From CAG-533 sp022779465 (GTDB taxonomy: Bacteria; Bacillota_I; Bacilli_A; RF39; UBA660), in contig JALFTB010000031.1 of NCBI GenBank assembly GCA_022779465.1, forward strand, positions 1 through 17,849: a stretch of DNA of 17,849 nt, given 5' to 3'. Shown piece by piece: positions 6,806 through 14,163 of this stretch (positions within the stretch are counted from its first letter, which is position 1; every line of letters begins with the position of its first letter). Below the pieces are notes generated by a model, which was given only the letters and a program-made list of their open reading frames with translations, ran no database searches and was not told the origin of the DNA. The translations under genes were made by a program, and so were the position numbers.

Positions 6806-8302
6806 TTAACTAACTATATAAGGATCATTTATCGTTCCTGTTCCTAAAACGCTTGCTTTACCATTTATAACAATTGTAGGTCTTATATAAAAACTACTTT
6901 CATCTGCTGCATAAGCAATATCATCAAAAGATCCACCTTTATCCCACAAATACAAAACAGTGAAAATATCACTTCTACCTGGTGACATAGTTGCCCAAAC
7001 ATGTCCATAAGAAGACTTATAAAGATAAGTTTTATCATTTAAACCAGCACTTGTTGCACCAGCAAAAACAATCTCATCACTGGTTAATAGTCCAATTGAA
7101 TGTGAAAGCGATTTATTACCTTTTTTAATACTTCCACCAATTAATGAATTTCTATATTCATTAACGTCACTATTTGATGAATCAGAACACATAAATGAAG
7201 GATTTTGATTATAAAGTCTTAAATCAGAAATATAATTGCCTTCATCCGTAAAATCTTGACACCAAATTGAATCCACAATAAATTTTTGACTAGAAGCATT
7301 AAACTTTTCCTCATAAAAATTAACTAAGGTAGCATAAGCATTTGTCGAATTAAATGATGGAGTTGACAAATCACCATTATAATAATAAGTTTCACCACCA
7401 TAATATGCACTTGTTGATGTTGCTCCTGAGCAAGCACCATTAATATTTTCTAATGTTAACTTAACATTACCATCACCCATAATTCTGACAACTCTCCAGC
7501 ACATATTAGCAAACATAACATAATTATTTTCTACATTACCTCTATAATAATAAGTTGATCCTAAATCATCTAGATTTTGTATTAAACCTTCATTTGTTGT
7601 TGGTTGAGCTGCACCAGGATTCGTAATATAATTTCTAACCATAGTTTTATCAGGACCACCAATAACCTCACCAGCAATTGTACCATCAGCAAACAAATTT
7701 TCATTTTCTTCAGGTAATTCAGGAGTAATTGCAGCACCCTCTACTTTAATATGTGCTTCAAAAATAGCATTCATTTCATCACTTTGATCAGTTCCATCAT
7801 CCGGAAAGAAAAATTTAAATGTATAAGTATGAACAGCATTTGTCGCACTCGGTTCAAAATATCCTGGACCAAATACTAATCCACTATTACTTACCATGTT
7901 ATAAGAATTTTCAACTATTTTACCATTATTAGAAGTATTTACCCCTTCTAATGAATAAAATATCGAACCATCATTAAAAGTATTAGCATCAACAACTAAA
8001 GTAAAAGTATATGGCATATATAAATCACTATCATTATTACCAGTTAAAGTAAATGTCTTAGTAGCAAATGGTTCATCACTATTAGGTAAAAAATTTTTTG
8101 CATTAACCACATTACCACCATCATAATTAATAGACAAAGTACCAGCATCTAACTGTAAAGTAGTACTAGTTTCATTTCCTTTAATTATAGCAGCATAAAA
8201 AGCATAAGATATTCCTACCCCAAGAATAATAGCTAAAAAACTAATTAAAACAATTTTTAAAATTCTATTATTTTTAATCTTTTCCTTAATTTTATTAACC
8301 AT
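6806..8302 (-). CDS. Secreted/anchored surface protein, TasA-like N-module
   Basis: This 498-residue protein has a basic N-terminus and a hydrophobic segment (about 16-36) ending in SYAFYAA. A module (about 45-190) follows with L-x-AGTLSI-x-Y, K-x-F-x-L-x-GNN-x-SDL-x-M and HTYTFKFFFPDDGTDQ. These match, in order, the N-terminal halves of the two other surface proteins in the window. After a Pro/Glu linker (about 191-202), a second domain (215-498) holds NYVMFANMCWRVVRIMGDGNV, IGLLTSDEIVFAG, YGHVWATMSPGR and a C-terminal FYIRPTIVINGKA-x5-TG. This resembles DUF6273-like extracellular domains (family link is inference). It has four cysteines (268, 291, 348, 372), possibly two disulfides. There is no LPXTG motif, so anchoring may be through the N-terminal helix. 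It is monocistronic, with its own promoter and terminator. Confidence 0.85.
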   Translation of the reverse strand: MVNKIKEKIKNNRILKIVLISFLAIILGVGISYAFYAAIIKGNETSTTLQLDAGTLSINYDGGNVVNAKNFLPNSDEPFATKTFTLTGNNDSDLYMPYTFTLVVDANTFNDGSIFYSLEGVNTSNNGKIVENSYNMVSNSGLVFGPGYFEPSATNAVHTYTFKFFFPDDGTDQSDEMNAIFEAHIKVEGAAITPELPEENENLFADGTIAGEVIGGPDKTMVRNYITNPGAAQPTTNEGLIQNLDDLGSTYYYRGNVENNYVMFANMCWRVVRIMGDGNVKLTLENINGACSGATSTSAYYGGETYYYNGDLSTPSFNSTNAYATLVNFYEEKFNASSQKFIVDSIWCQDFTDEGNYISDLRLYNQNPSFMCSDSSNSDVNEYRNSLIGGSIKKGNKSLSHSIGLLTSDEIVFAGATSAGLNDKTYLYKSSYGHVWATMSPGRSDIFTVLYLWDKGGSFDDIAYAADESSFYIRPTIVINGKASVLGTGTINDPYIVS

Positions 8303-8307
8303 ATTAT

Positions 8308-8349
8308 CTACCTATTATTAATTATATAATAATCATAAAATTAATTCAA
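8308..8349 (-). promoter_or_regulatory. Promoter and ribosome site of the 6806-8302 gene
   Basis: On the minus strand, TTGAAT (8344-8349) and a perfect TATAAT (8321-8326) are 17 bases apart. AGGTAG (8308-8313) follows as ribosome site, 5 bases before the ATG at 8300-8302. It lies directly after the nrnA terminator. Confidence 0.8.
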
Positions 8350-8350
8350 G

Positions 8351-8373
8351 AAAAAAGGCTTCTTATAAAGCCT
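8351..8373 (-). terminator. Intrinsic terminator of ackA-nrnA
   Basis: A GC-containing stem AGGCTT/AAGCCT (8356-8361 with 8368-8373) is followed on the minus strand by six Ts. The nrnA stop codon (8363-8365) lies in the loop. Confidence 0.85.
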
Positions 8374-9319
8374 CTTCATTGTACTTTTTACAAGCATCAT
8401 CTAATTCTTTAAATAACTTATCAACATCCTCTTCATTACTAATTCTAGCTCCTGATGCATATTTATGACCACCACCATGATATTTAGTCACAATCTCATT
8501 AATAACTGGTCCTCTTGATCTGATATTAACTTTATATAATTCTTGTCTTTCATCATAAGAAACAAAAGCCCAAGCTACATAATCTTTAATAAAGTTAAAA
8601 TTATTAACCATATTAGAAGCAGTTCCAGAATCAACATTAAACTCTTTAATCATCTCATTAGTAATTTTAATATAAGCAAAACCATTTTCAGTTACACTCA
8701 TATTTAATGCTAAATAAGCTTGAAATTTAAATTCATTTAAAGGTCTTTGATATATATGATTATAAATCTCGGTTAAATTAATATTATAATCACTTATCAA
8801 TTTAGAACAAACAAGTAAAGTATGACTACTAGTAGTTGTAAGTAAGAATCTATCACTATCAGTAACAATCCCAACATATAGATTTCTTGCAATCTCTTCA
8901 TTCATTTTAAGTCTTGTATTAAAGATTAAATCTGTAATCATTTCACAAGTAGATGAATAATTAGTATCAACCCATTCACATTTACCCATTTGATCTTCAT
9001 AAGGATGGTGATCTATTTTAATAACTTCTTTATATTTATCAAAATTAGGAACATCTACTCTCCAAATATTTGGAACATCTAACACTATAAGTAAAGATTC
9101 TTCTTCCTTAACACCATCTAATTTATCTAACAATCCAATATATTTAAATCTAGATACTCCTACTCCAACCGCACTAACTTTCTTCTTTGGAAAAGTTAAT
9201 CTAATGGAATCTCTAAGAGCAATTTGACTGGCAATTGCATCAGGATCTGGTCCTATATGTCTTGCTAAAACAATTGAATCATATTTAGATATTATTTTAT
9301 AAATATTCTTTTCAATCAA
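8363..9319 (-). CDS. nrnA: DHH-family phosphoesterase, NrnA-like
   Basis: With the TTG start, the protein has 318 residues, close to the 313 of B. subtilis NrnA. The DHH domain shows the manganese-binding motifs in order: H21-x-GPDPDA (D25, D27), VLDVP (D81), D103-H104-H105-P, and GIVTDSDRF (D154). The C-terminal DHHA1 domain ends in the substrate-binding HGGGHKYASGAR. NrnA degrades very short oligoribonucleotides and dephosphorylates pAp. I prefer TTG 9317-9319 because GGAAGTG sits 6 bases before it; a GTG at 9326-9328 opens the same frame but lies inside that ribosome site. The gene follows ackA by about 19 bases and is terminated directly after its stop. Confidence 0.88.
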   Translation of the reverse strand: MIEKNIYKIISKYDSIVLARHIGPDPDAIASQIALRDSIRLTFPKKKVSAVGVGVSRFKYIGLLDKLDGVKEEESLLIVLDVPNIWRVDVPNFDKYKEVIKIDHHPYEDQMGKCEWVDTNYSSTCEMITDLIFNTRLKMNEEIARNLYVGIVTDSDRFLLTTTSSHTLLVCSKLISDYNINLTEIYNHIYQRPLNEFKFQAYLALNMSVTENGFAYIKITNEMIKEFNVDSGTASNMVNNFNFIKDYVAWAFVSYDERQELYKVNIRSRGPVINEIVTKYHGGGHKYASGARISNEEDVDKLFKELDDACKKYNEEAL

Positions 9320-9338
9320 GAATATCACTTCCTTTTTA

Positions 9339-10517
9339 TTACTTTGCTAAATTATAAGTATCTGTAGCTATCATTAATTCTTCATTAGTAGGAATAACAT
9401 ATACTGGAATTTTACTATTATCGGCAGTAATTAAAGCCTCTTTTCCTCTTACATTATTTCTTTCAGCATCTGGTTTTACTCCTAAACAAGCTAATTTTTC
9501 CATTACTTGCATACGAGTACTAATTGAATTTTCTCCAACACCTGCTGTAAAGATAATAGCATCACATCCACCAAGTTCAACATAATATTTAGCAATAAAA
9601 TCTACAATTCTCTTAACATACATTTTTTGTGCAAGAATACATCTTTCATCACCATTATTAATTCCATCTTCAATATCTCTTGAATCTGATGATACCCCAC
9701 TTATTCCTAATAAACCAGATTGTTTATTTAAAGCAGTATCTATTTCCTTAGCACTCATTCCAGTTTCTTCCATAATATAAGGTAAAATAGTAGCATCAAT
9801 ATCACCACATCTAGTACCCATCATAAGTCCAGCATTAGGGGTAAGACCCATTGAAGTTTCTACACACTTACCAGCTTTAACTGCACTAATAGAAGCACCA
9901 TTACCAATATGACAAGTAATTAATCTAGCTTCACTATTACCTAAAATTTCATTAGCACGCATTGTAACATATTTATGACTAGTACCATGAGCACCATATC
10001 TTCTTACTGCATATTTAGTATACCATTCATAAGGAACTGGATATAAATATACTTCTTCTTCCATAGTTTGATGGAAAGCAGTATCAAATACTAAAGTTTG
10101 AGTAGCATTTGGGAAAACACTTTGAGCAGCACGAAGTCCAGTAATTGCAGCTGGATTATGAAGTGGTGCCAAATTAGATAACTTCTCAACAACAGAAACA
10201 TTATCTTCAGTAGCTAATACAGTCTTATCAAAATAAGAACCACCTTGAACCATTCTATGACCAATACCAGCTATTTCTTCTAAAGATTCAACAATCTTAT
10301 TATCAATTAATTCTTTAATTAATAATTCAAAAGCAGCCTTGTGATCCTTAAGTTCAATTTCTTTCTTAACCTTTTCACCATTAAATTTAATAGTATAGAA
10401 AGAATTATCAATTCCAATTCTTTCAAAAACCCCACTAATTAATTCTTTTTCTTCTGGCATCTCAAATAAAGTAAACTTTAAAGATGATGACCCCGCATTT
10501 ACGCTTAAAATTTTCAT
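9339..10517 (-). CDS. ackA: Acetate kinase
   Basis: This 392-residue protein, of usual family length, interconverts acetyl phosphate plus ADP with acetate plus ATP, a major energy step of fermentation. Motifs visible are NAGSSSLKF at the start (N7), GHRMVQGG (R88), TLVFDTAFHQT (D145), RRYGAHGTSHKYV (H177), GTRCGDID (R236) and FTAGVGENS. NEE near residue 379 matches the metal-binding glutamate region. The HGTSH box has Ala176 where Phe is most common (YGFHGTSH). No phosphotransacetylase gene lies nearby. The start has GGTGAAG 7 bases upstream. It is followed by nrnA in the same unit. Confidence 0.95.
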   Translation of the reverse strand: MKILSVNAGSSSLKFTLFEMPEEKELISGVFERIGIDNSFYTIKFNGEKVKKEIELKDHKAAFELLIKELIDNKIVESLEEIAGIGHRMVQGGSYFDKTVLATEDNVSVVEKLSNLAPLHNPAAITGLRAAQSVFPNATQTLVFDTAFHQTMEEEVYLYPVPYEWYTKYAVRRYGAHGTSHKYVTMRANEILGNSEARLITCHIGNGASISAVKAGKCVETSMGLTPNAGLMMGTRCGDIDATILPYIMEETGMSAKEIDTALNKQSGLLGISGVSSDSRDIEDGINNGDERCILAQKMYVKRIVDFIAKYYVELGGCDAIIFTAGVGENSISTRMQVMEKLACLGVKPDAERNNVRGKEALITADNSKIPVYVIPTNEELMIATDTYNLAK

Positions 10518-10538
10518 ATTTTTTCTTCACCCAAATTT

Positions 10539-10544
10539 ATTATA
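10539..10544 (-). promoter_or_regulatory. Probable -10 box of ackA
   Basis: A perfect TATAAT on the minus strand lies just after the T-run of the preceding terminator and 21 bases before the ackA ATG. A TAGATT at 17 bases upstream is only a weak -35 match and overlaps the terminator stem. Confidence 0.4.
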
Positions 10545-10545
10545 C

Positions 10546-10574
10546 AAAAAAAGATAGACAAAATCTATCTTTTT
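10546..10574 (-). terminator. Intrinsic terminator of the cysteine desulfurase-thiI unit
   Basis: An 11-bp stem (10548-10558 with 10564-10574) with a 5-base loop has a run of seven Ts on its 3' side (minus strand) and As on its 5' side. The right arm contains the TAG stop of the small ORF. Confidence 0.8.
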
Positions 10575-10726
10575 ACATTCTTATTAAAAGAATTATGTTC
10601 ACTAAACGTCCTAAAAGCTTCTTTTTTATAATCAATTTTTTCTTTTTTTAAATTCATTCCAAATTCATTACTATAAACATTTAATAATTTATTTTTTAAA
10701 CTATCATCTAAACTATAACTCTTCAA
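10565..10726 (-). CDS. Small 53-codon ORF with TTG start, unknown function
   Basis: A TTG at 10724-10726 opens 53 codons ending in TAG at 10565-10567. It is preceded by GGGTGAG at good spacing (about 4 bases), a ribosome site like those of confirmed genes here. The product is lysine-rich, with no membrane segment: it begins KSYSLDDSLKNKLLNVYSNE and ends SFNKNVKR. It fills the gap between thiI and its terminator, and the terminator stem embraces its stop codon, as for other genes in the window. I do not recognise it. An alternative is that it is the untranslated tail of the thiI transcript; an internal Met at codon 24 lacks a comparable ribosome site. Confidence 0.55.
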   Translation of the reverse strand: MKSYSLDDSLKNKLLNVYSNEFGMNLKKEKIDYKKEAFRTFSEHNSFNKNVKR

Positions 10727-10733
10727 ATATCTC

Positions 10734-10752
10734 ACCCATTATTATTATGGGT
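10734..10752 (-). promoter_or_regulatory. Hairpin over the small ORF's ribosome site
   Basis: ACCCAT (747-752 side on the minus strand) can pair with ATGGGT across a 7-base loop. The GGGT of the downstream arm is part of the GGGTGAG ribosome site of the small ORF, so folding would hide it. The stem is only 6 bp, so a regulatory role is inference. Confidence 0.35.
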
Positions 10753-10758
10753 AAAAAT

Positions 10759-11937
10759 CTATAAAATATCATCAAATTTATTTTCTAGAGGTAACTTAAT
10801 TACTTCATCATTTTTAACAGCTTCATTAATTAAAGTTTCAAAATCAAAAGCCTGTTCATATTCTCTAGCTTTTTCTATTTCTGGATTAATTACTGGATGC
10901 TCTGGTACAAATATTGTGCAGCAATCTTGAAAAGGTCTAATACTTACATCATAAGTACCAATTTTCTTAGCTAAATCAATTATTTCAATCTTATCATAAC
11001 AACATACTGGTCTTAATACCGGCATCTTTATAACTTCATTAATAGCAGCCATACTAGTTAAAGTTTGACTAGCTACTTGTCCTACACTTTCTCCATTAAT
11101 AATTGCTTTACAATTATTTTTATGAGCAAGCTTTTCTGCTATCCTATACATCATTCTTCTCATAATAGTAATCATATATTCTTTTGGACAATACCTATAA
11201 ATAGCCTCTTGAATTTCTGTAAAATGAATAACATGTAATTTAACATAACCACTATAAGAAGATAATATACTAGCAAGTTCTAACACTTTATTCTTAGCAT
11301 CAATACTCGTATGAGGAGGACTATCAAAATAAACCCCTTCAATTCTAATACCTCTCTTCATTGCTAAATAACCAGCAATTGGTGAATCAATTCCTCCACT
11401 AAGCATTAACATTCCTTTACCTAATGTCCCAACTGGATAACCACCAATTCCCTCAACTTTTTCAAAATATAAATAAGCCTTATTATTTCTAATCTCTACA
11501 TTAATAAGAAGTTCTGGATTATTAACATCAACTTTAACCGTCTTTTTATTTTTAAGAACAACTCCACCTAAAGACTTACTAACATCCATACTCTTAATTG
11601 GATAACTCTTATCACTTCTCTTAGTAACAACCTTAAAAGTATTAAAATCCTTATCACTTAATAACTCTATTAAAACCTTACTAATATTATCTAAACTTCT
11701 ATCATCTATTTCATAAGCAATATTAATTTCATGAATCCCAAAAGTATTAGTAAGTTTTTTTACTACTTCATCATACTCATCAGTTTCAATAAACATTCTT
11801 CCTACATCATAAGTAATCTTATTATCAATCCCACTTAAACTACTTTCAATATTATTTTTTAAAGTCTTAATAAAAAAATTAATATTATCATGTTTAGTAG
11901 TAAGTTCTCCATACTTAATAATTATAAGTTTTTTCAT
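10759..11937 (-). CDS. thiI: tRNA 4-thiouridine synthase ThiI
   Basis: This 392-residue enzyme activates U8 of tRNA with ATP and inserts sulfur to make 4-thiouridine. An N-terminal ferredoxin-like and THUMP region (about 1-165) binds tRNA. The ATP-pyrophosphatase domain carries the PP-loop S180-GGIDS-P and NGESVGQVASQTL (281-293). FQDCC (C339, C340) lies where the E. coli enzyme has its conserved cysteine. The C-terminal rhodanese domain of E. coli ThiI is absent, as in Bacillus. Such short ThiI proteins take sulfur directly from a dedicated cysteine desulfurase (NifZ), and one lies three genes upstream. The start has GAGGTG upstream. A good promoter in the 55-base gap suggests it can also be transcribed separately. 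Confidence 0.93.
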   Translation of the reverse strand: MKKLIIIKYGELTTKHDNINFFIKTLKNNIESSLSGIDNKITYDVGRMFIETDEYDEVVKKLTNTFGIHEINIAYEIDDRSLDNISKVLIELLSDKDFNTFKVVTKRSDKSYPIKSMDVSKSLGGVVLKNKKTVKVDVNNPELLINVEIRNNKAYLYFEKVEGIGGYPVGTLGKGMLMLSGGIDSPIAGYLAMKRGIRIEGVYFDSPPHTSIDAKNKVLELASILSSYSGYVKLHVIHFTEIQEAIYRYCPKEYMITIMRRMMYRIAEKLAHKNNCKAIINGESVGQVASQTLTSMAAINEVIKMPVLRPVCCYDKIEIIDLAKKIGTYDVSIRPFQDCCTIFVPEHPVINPEIEKAREYEQAFDFETLINEAVKNDEVIKLPLENKFDDIL

Positions 11938-11960
11938 AAAAACACCTCAAAACTTCTAGT

Positions 11961-11989
11961 AGTATAAACAAAAATAACTAAATTTACAA
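11961..11989 (-). promoter_or_regulatory. Internal promoter upstream of thiI
   Basis: On the minus strand, TTGTAA (11984-11989) and TATACT (11961-11966) are 17 bases apart, in the gap between the second GNAT gene and thiI. It would give thiI and the small ORF a transcript independent of the cysteine desulfurase. Confidence 0.55.
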
Positions 11990-11992
11990 CCA

Positions 11993-12478
11993 CTATCTCT
12001 TCATATGCAATTCATAAGGATTAAAACCATCTCTAACAACTTCAAATCCAACCTTTTTAGCCATCTCTAAACTTAAAACATTGCTTTCATTTATATATAC
12101 TCTTAAAAACTTAACATAAGCATATCTTCTAAATAACTCTGAAGAAGCCTCCTTAATCATTAAAGCTCCATAAGTATCTCTTTCATTGACTTTCTTACCT
12201 CTAAATTGAGGTAATACCGCATAGTCTAAATCAATCGCATCTAGCCCACTAAAAGTAGATAAATAACCAACAATTTCATCATTAAAACCCACCAAAAAAG
12301 AAGAATCACTTATCTCATCATCATCCCTACTAGCAAGTAAGAAATCCCTAATATCAACATTACCTAAATACTTCTGAACATACCTATCATTTAATAAAGT
12401 ATTAACTGCTTTCATCTCATTATCATTAGTAGGATTAAATCTAAAAAAAATAAAATTATTAGTCTTAAATTCAGTCAT
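11993..12478 (-). CDS. GNAT-family acetyltransferase-like protein (second copy)
   Basis: This 161-residue protein has a GNAT-type core: strand VGYLSTF, IDLDYAVLPQFRGK at the expected acetyl-CoA loop, a helix MIKEASSELFRR, strand LRVYINESN and A-x3-GFEVVRDGF. The loop after FRGK is lengthened (VNERDTYG), so the classic R/Q-x2-G-x-G/A pyrophosphate motif is not cleanly present. It is closely similar in layout to the preceding gene product, pointing to a tandem duplication. Its ATG directly abuts the preceding TAG stop (TAGATG), so translation is probably coupled. The substrate is unknown; a role in tRNA or sulfur metabolism is suggested only by position. Confidence 0.75.
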   Translation of the reverse strand: MTEFKTNNFIFFRFNPTNDNEMKAVNTLLNDRYVQKYLGNVDIRDFLLASRDDDEISDSSFLVGFNDEIVGYLSTFSGLDAIDLDYAVLPQFRGKKVNERDTYGALMIKEASSELFRRYAYVKFLRVYINESNVLSLEMAKKVGFEVVRDGFNPYELHMKR

Positions 12479-12967
12479 CTATAAACTCATTGCATCCTCT
12501 CTACTTAAAGTAAATTTATTATAAAAACCTTTTTCAACTTGTTTATAACCAGCCCTTAAAGCCGCCTTAGTACTTCTAATATTGCTTTTCTCAATCATTA
12601 ACTTTAAATACTTCAAACTCTTACATCTTCTAAATAAACCAATTGAAGCCTCTCTTACAATTTGACAACCAATCGTTTCATTAGAGTTATTTCTTATTCC
12701 TCTAAACTCAGGAACAACCGCATAATGTAATTCAGCTTCCTTTGCATCCATAAATATTGCTAAATAACCAATAATCTCATCATAATTACTAACTAAATAA
12801 GCACTATCCCAAAAAGTATCTTCATCCTCTAAATTAGACTCTAAAGAATTAAAATACTCATCAACTAAAGGATCACTTAATAACTTCTCTAAAGCTTTAA
12901 CATGTTCAGGATTATCTTTATCATAAGCTAAAAAACAAAAACTATCAGAATAAAAATCACTATTCAT
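12479..12967 (-). CDS. GNAT-family acetyltransferase-like protein (first copy)
   Basis: This 162-residue protein (ATG at 12965-12967) is a tandem paralogue of the next gene product. Both share DEI-[IV]-GYL, a YAV-[LV]-P-x-FRG loop, [IV]-[KR]-EAS-x2-LFRR, ESN and a glycine near the C-terminus (AGY/VGF). As in its partner, the acetyl-CoA loop after FRG is extended (IRNNSNETIG), so catalytic competence is uncertain. It overlaps the end of the cysteine desulfurase gene (ATGAATAG), with GGAG 8 bases before the start inside that gene. It belongs to the unit ending in thiI. The natural substrate cannot be inferred. Confidence 0.75.
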   Translation of the reverse strand: MNSDFYSDSFCFLAYDKDNPEHVKALEKLLSDPLVDEYFNSLESNLEDEDTFWDSAYLVSNYDEIIGYLAIFMDAKEAELHYAVVPEFRGIRNNSNETIGCQIVREASIGLFRRCKSLKYLKLMIEKSNIRSTKAALRAGYKQVEKGFYNKFTLSREDAMSL

Positions 12968-14087
12968 CGGCAAGCTCCATTAATTTATTATAAACACTTT
13001 CAAAAATATTTATAAATTCATTTATTTCTTCATTAGTAGTCATATAAGATAAACTAATTCTAATCGTAGTTAAAGCCCTTTTCTTATCTCCATAAACACC
13101 TAAAACTGCACTACTAATCTTTCCACTAGAACAAGCTGTATTACTACTAACATAAACATCATGTTTTTCTAATGCATGAATAAAAGTTTCAGGCTTAATA
13201 TTCATTAAACTTATATTCAAAATATTTGGAATTGAATAAGGAGTCTTATTAATTAAAATCTTAGGATAACCACTTAAAAACTCACAAATCTTATCATTAT
13301 GTTTTTTAATTGTATTTTCTTTCTTATCTAAATCACTATTAGCAATTCTTAAAGCTTTAGAAAAACTAACAATTAAAGGTAAAGCGGGAGTTCCTGGTCT
13401 TATATCTTTATTAGATCCATATAATATTGGTTTAATATTAATCCCAATCTTTTTATAAAGCATCCCAATCCCCTTAGGACCATATATCTTATGACCAGAC
13501 ATACTAGCCATATCTACATCACCTAAATTAATTGGAATCTTACCAACAGCTTGAGTCATATCACTATGAAAAATAGTATTAGGATTCTCTTTATTAATAA
13601 CCTGTTTAATCGTCTTTAAAGGCTGTCTAATTCCTAATTCACTATTAACTGCACAAATACTAACCAAAATCGTATTTTCATTAACAAGACCCTTTAAATC
13701 ATCTAAATCAATAACCCCATCAGCAGTATTCTTAACATAATCTATATAAAAACCAATAGACTCTAAATAATTACAAATCCCATAAATAGACTCATGTTCA
13801 AGTTTAGAAACAACAATATGACTACCCCTCTTACCATGAGCAAGAGCACAGCCAATTAAAGCCAAATTATTAGCTTCAGTACTACCAGAAGTATAAATAA
13901 TTTCTTCTTCCTTAATCTTAAAAATATTACTAATCTGTTTAGTTGCACTATTAAGAAGTTCCCTTGACTTAACCCCTAAACTATGTAAACTATTAGGATT
14001 ACCAAAATAATCAATAGTAACTTTATTATAACTATCTAAAACTTCCTTTAAAACCGGAGTTGTAGCTGAATAATCTAAATAAATCAT
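12960..14087 (-). CDS. Cysteine desulfurase (NifZ/IscS-like)
   Basis: This 375-residue PLP enzyme releases sulfur from cysteine as a persulfide. It shows the class-V aminotransferase start YLDYSATTP and SGSTEANNLALIG. Active-site residues are visible: H98 in KLEHES, D176 and Q179 in HSDMTQAVGK, the PLP lysine K200 in MSGHKIYGPKG, and the persulfide cysteine C319 in SSNTACSSGKIS. The usual GGGQE box is replaced by YGSNKDIRPGT. Its place in a unit with rhodanese-less thiI matches the B. subtilis nifZ-thiI pair, so it is probably the dedicated sulfur donor for tRNA thiolation rather than the general SUF/ISC enzyme. The start has GTGGTGAT upstream. Confidence 0.92.
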   Translation of the reverse strand: MIYLDYSATTPVLKEVLDSYNKVTIDYFGNPNSLHSLGVKSRELLNSATKQISNIFKIKEEEIIYTSGSTEANNLALIGCALAHGKRGSHIVVSKLEHESIYGICNYLESIGFYIDYVKNTADGVIDLDDLKGLVNENTILVSICAVNSELGIRQPLKTIKQVINKENPNTIFHSDMTQAVGKIPINLGDVDMASMSGHKIYGPKGIGMLYKKIGINIKPILYGSNKDIRPGTPALPLIVSFSKALRIANSDLDKKENTIKKHNDKICEFLSGYPKILINKTPYSIPNILNISLMNIKPETFIHALEKHDVYVSSNTACSSGKISSAVLGVYGDKKRALTTIRISLSYMTTNEEINEFINIFESVYNKLMELADE

Positions 14088-14104
14088 TTTAAATCACCAC
14101 AATA

Positions 14105-14110
14105 ATTATA
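14105..14110 (-). promoter_or_regulatory. Probable -10 box of the cysteine desulfurase unit
   Basis: A perfect TATAAT on the minus strand lies 17 bases before the ATG at 14087. The -35 position is occupied by the T-run of the upstream terminator, so no good -35 hexamer is seen. Confidence 0.4.
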
Positions 14111-14126
14111 TAATAATTTACCTAAT

Positions 14127-14160
14127 AAAAAAAGACTATGGACACAACTTGTCGATAGCC
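14127..14160 (-). terminator. Intrinsic terminator of the BspA-like gene
   Basis: An 11-bp stem (14134-14144 with 14150-14160), containing one G-U pair and one C-C mismatch, has a 5-base loop and is followed by seven Ts on the minus strand. It begins 3 bases after the stop codon of the BspA-like gene. Confidence 0.85.
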
Positions 14161-14163
14161 AAT

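Noticed and set aside
11938..11992. Thiamine (TPP) riboswitch before thiI
   Set aside because: The gap is only 55 bases, fits a promoter and ribosome site, and has no TPP-riboswitch core such as CUGAGA. Short ThiI with a NifZ partner points to tRNA thiolation.
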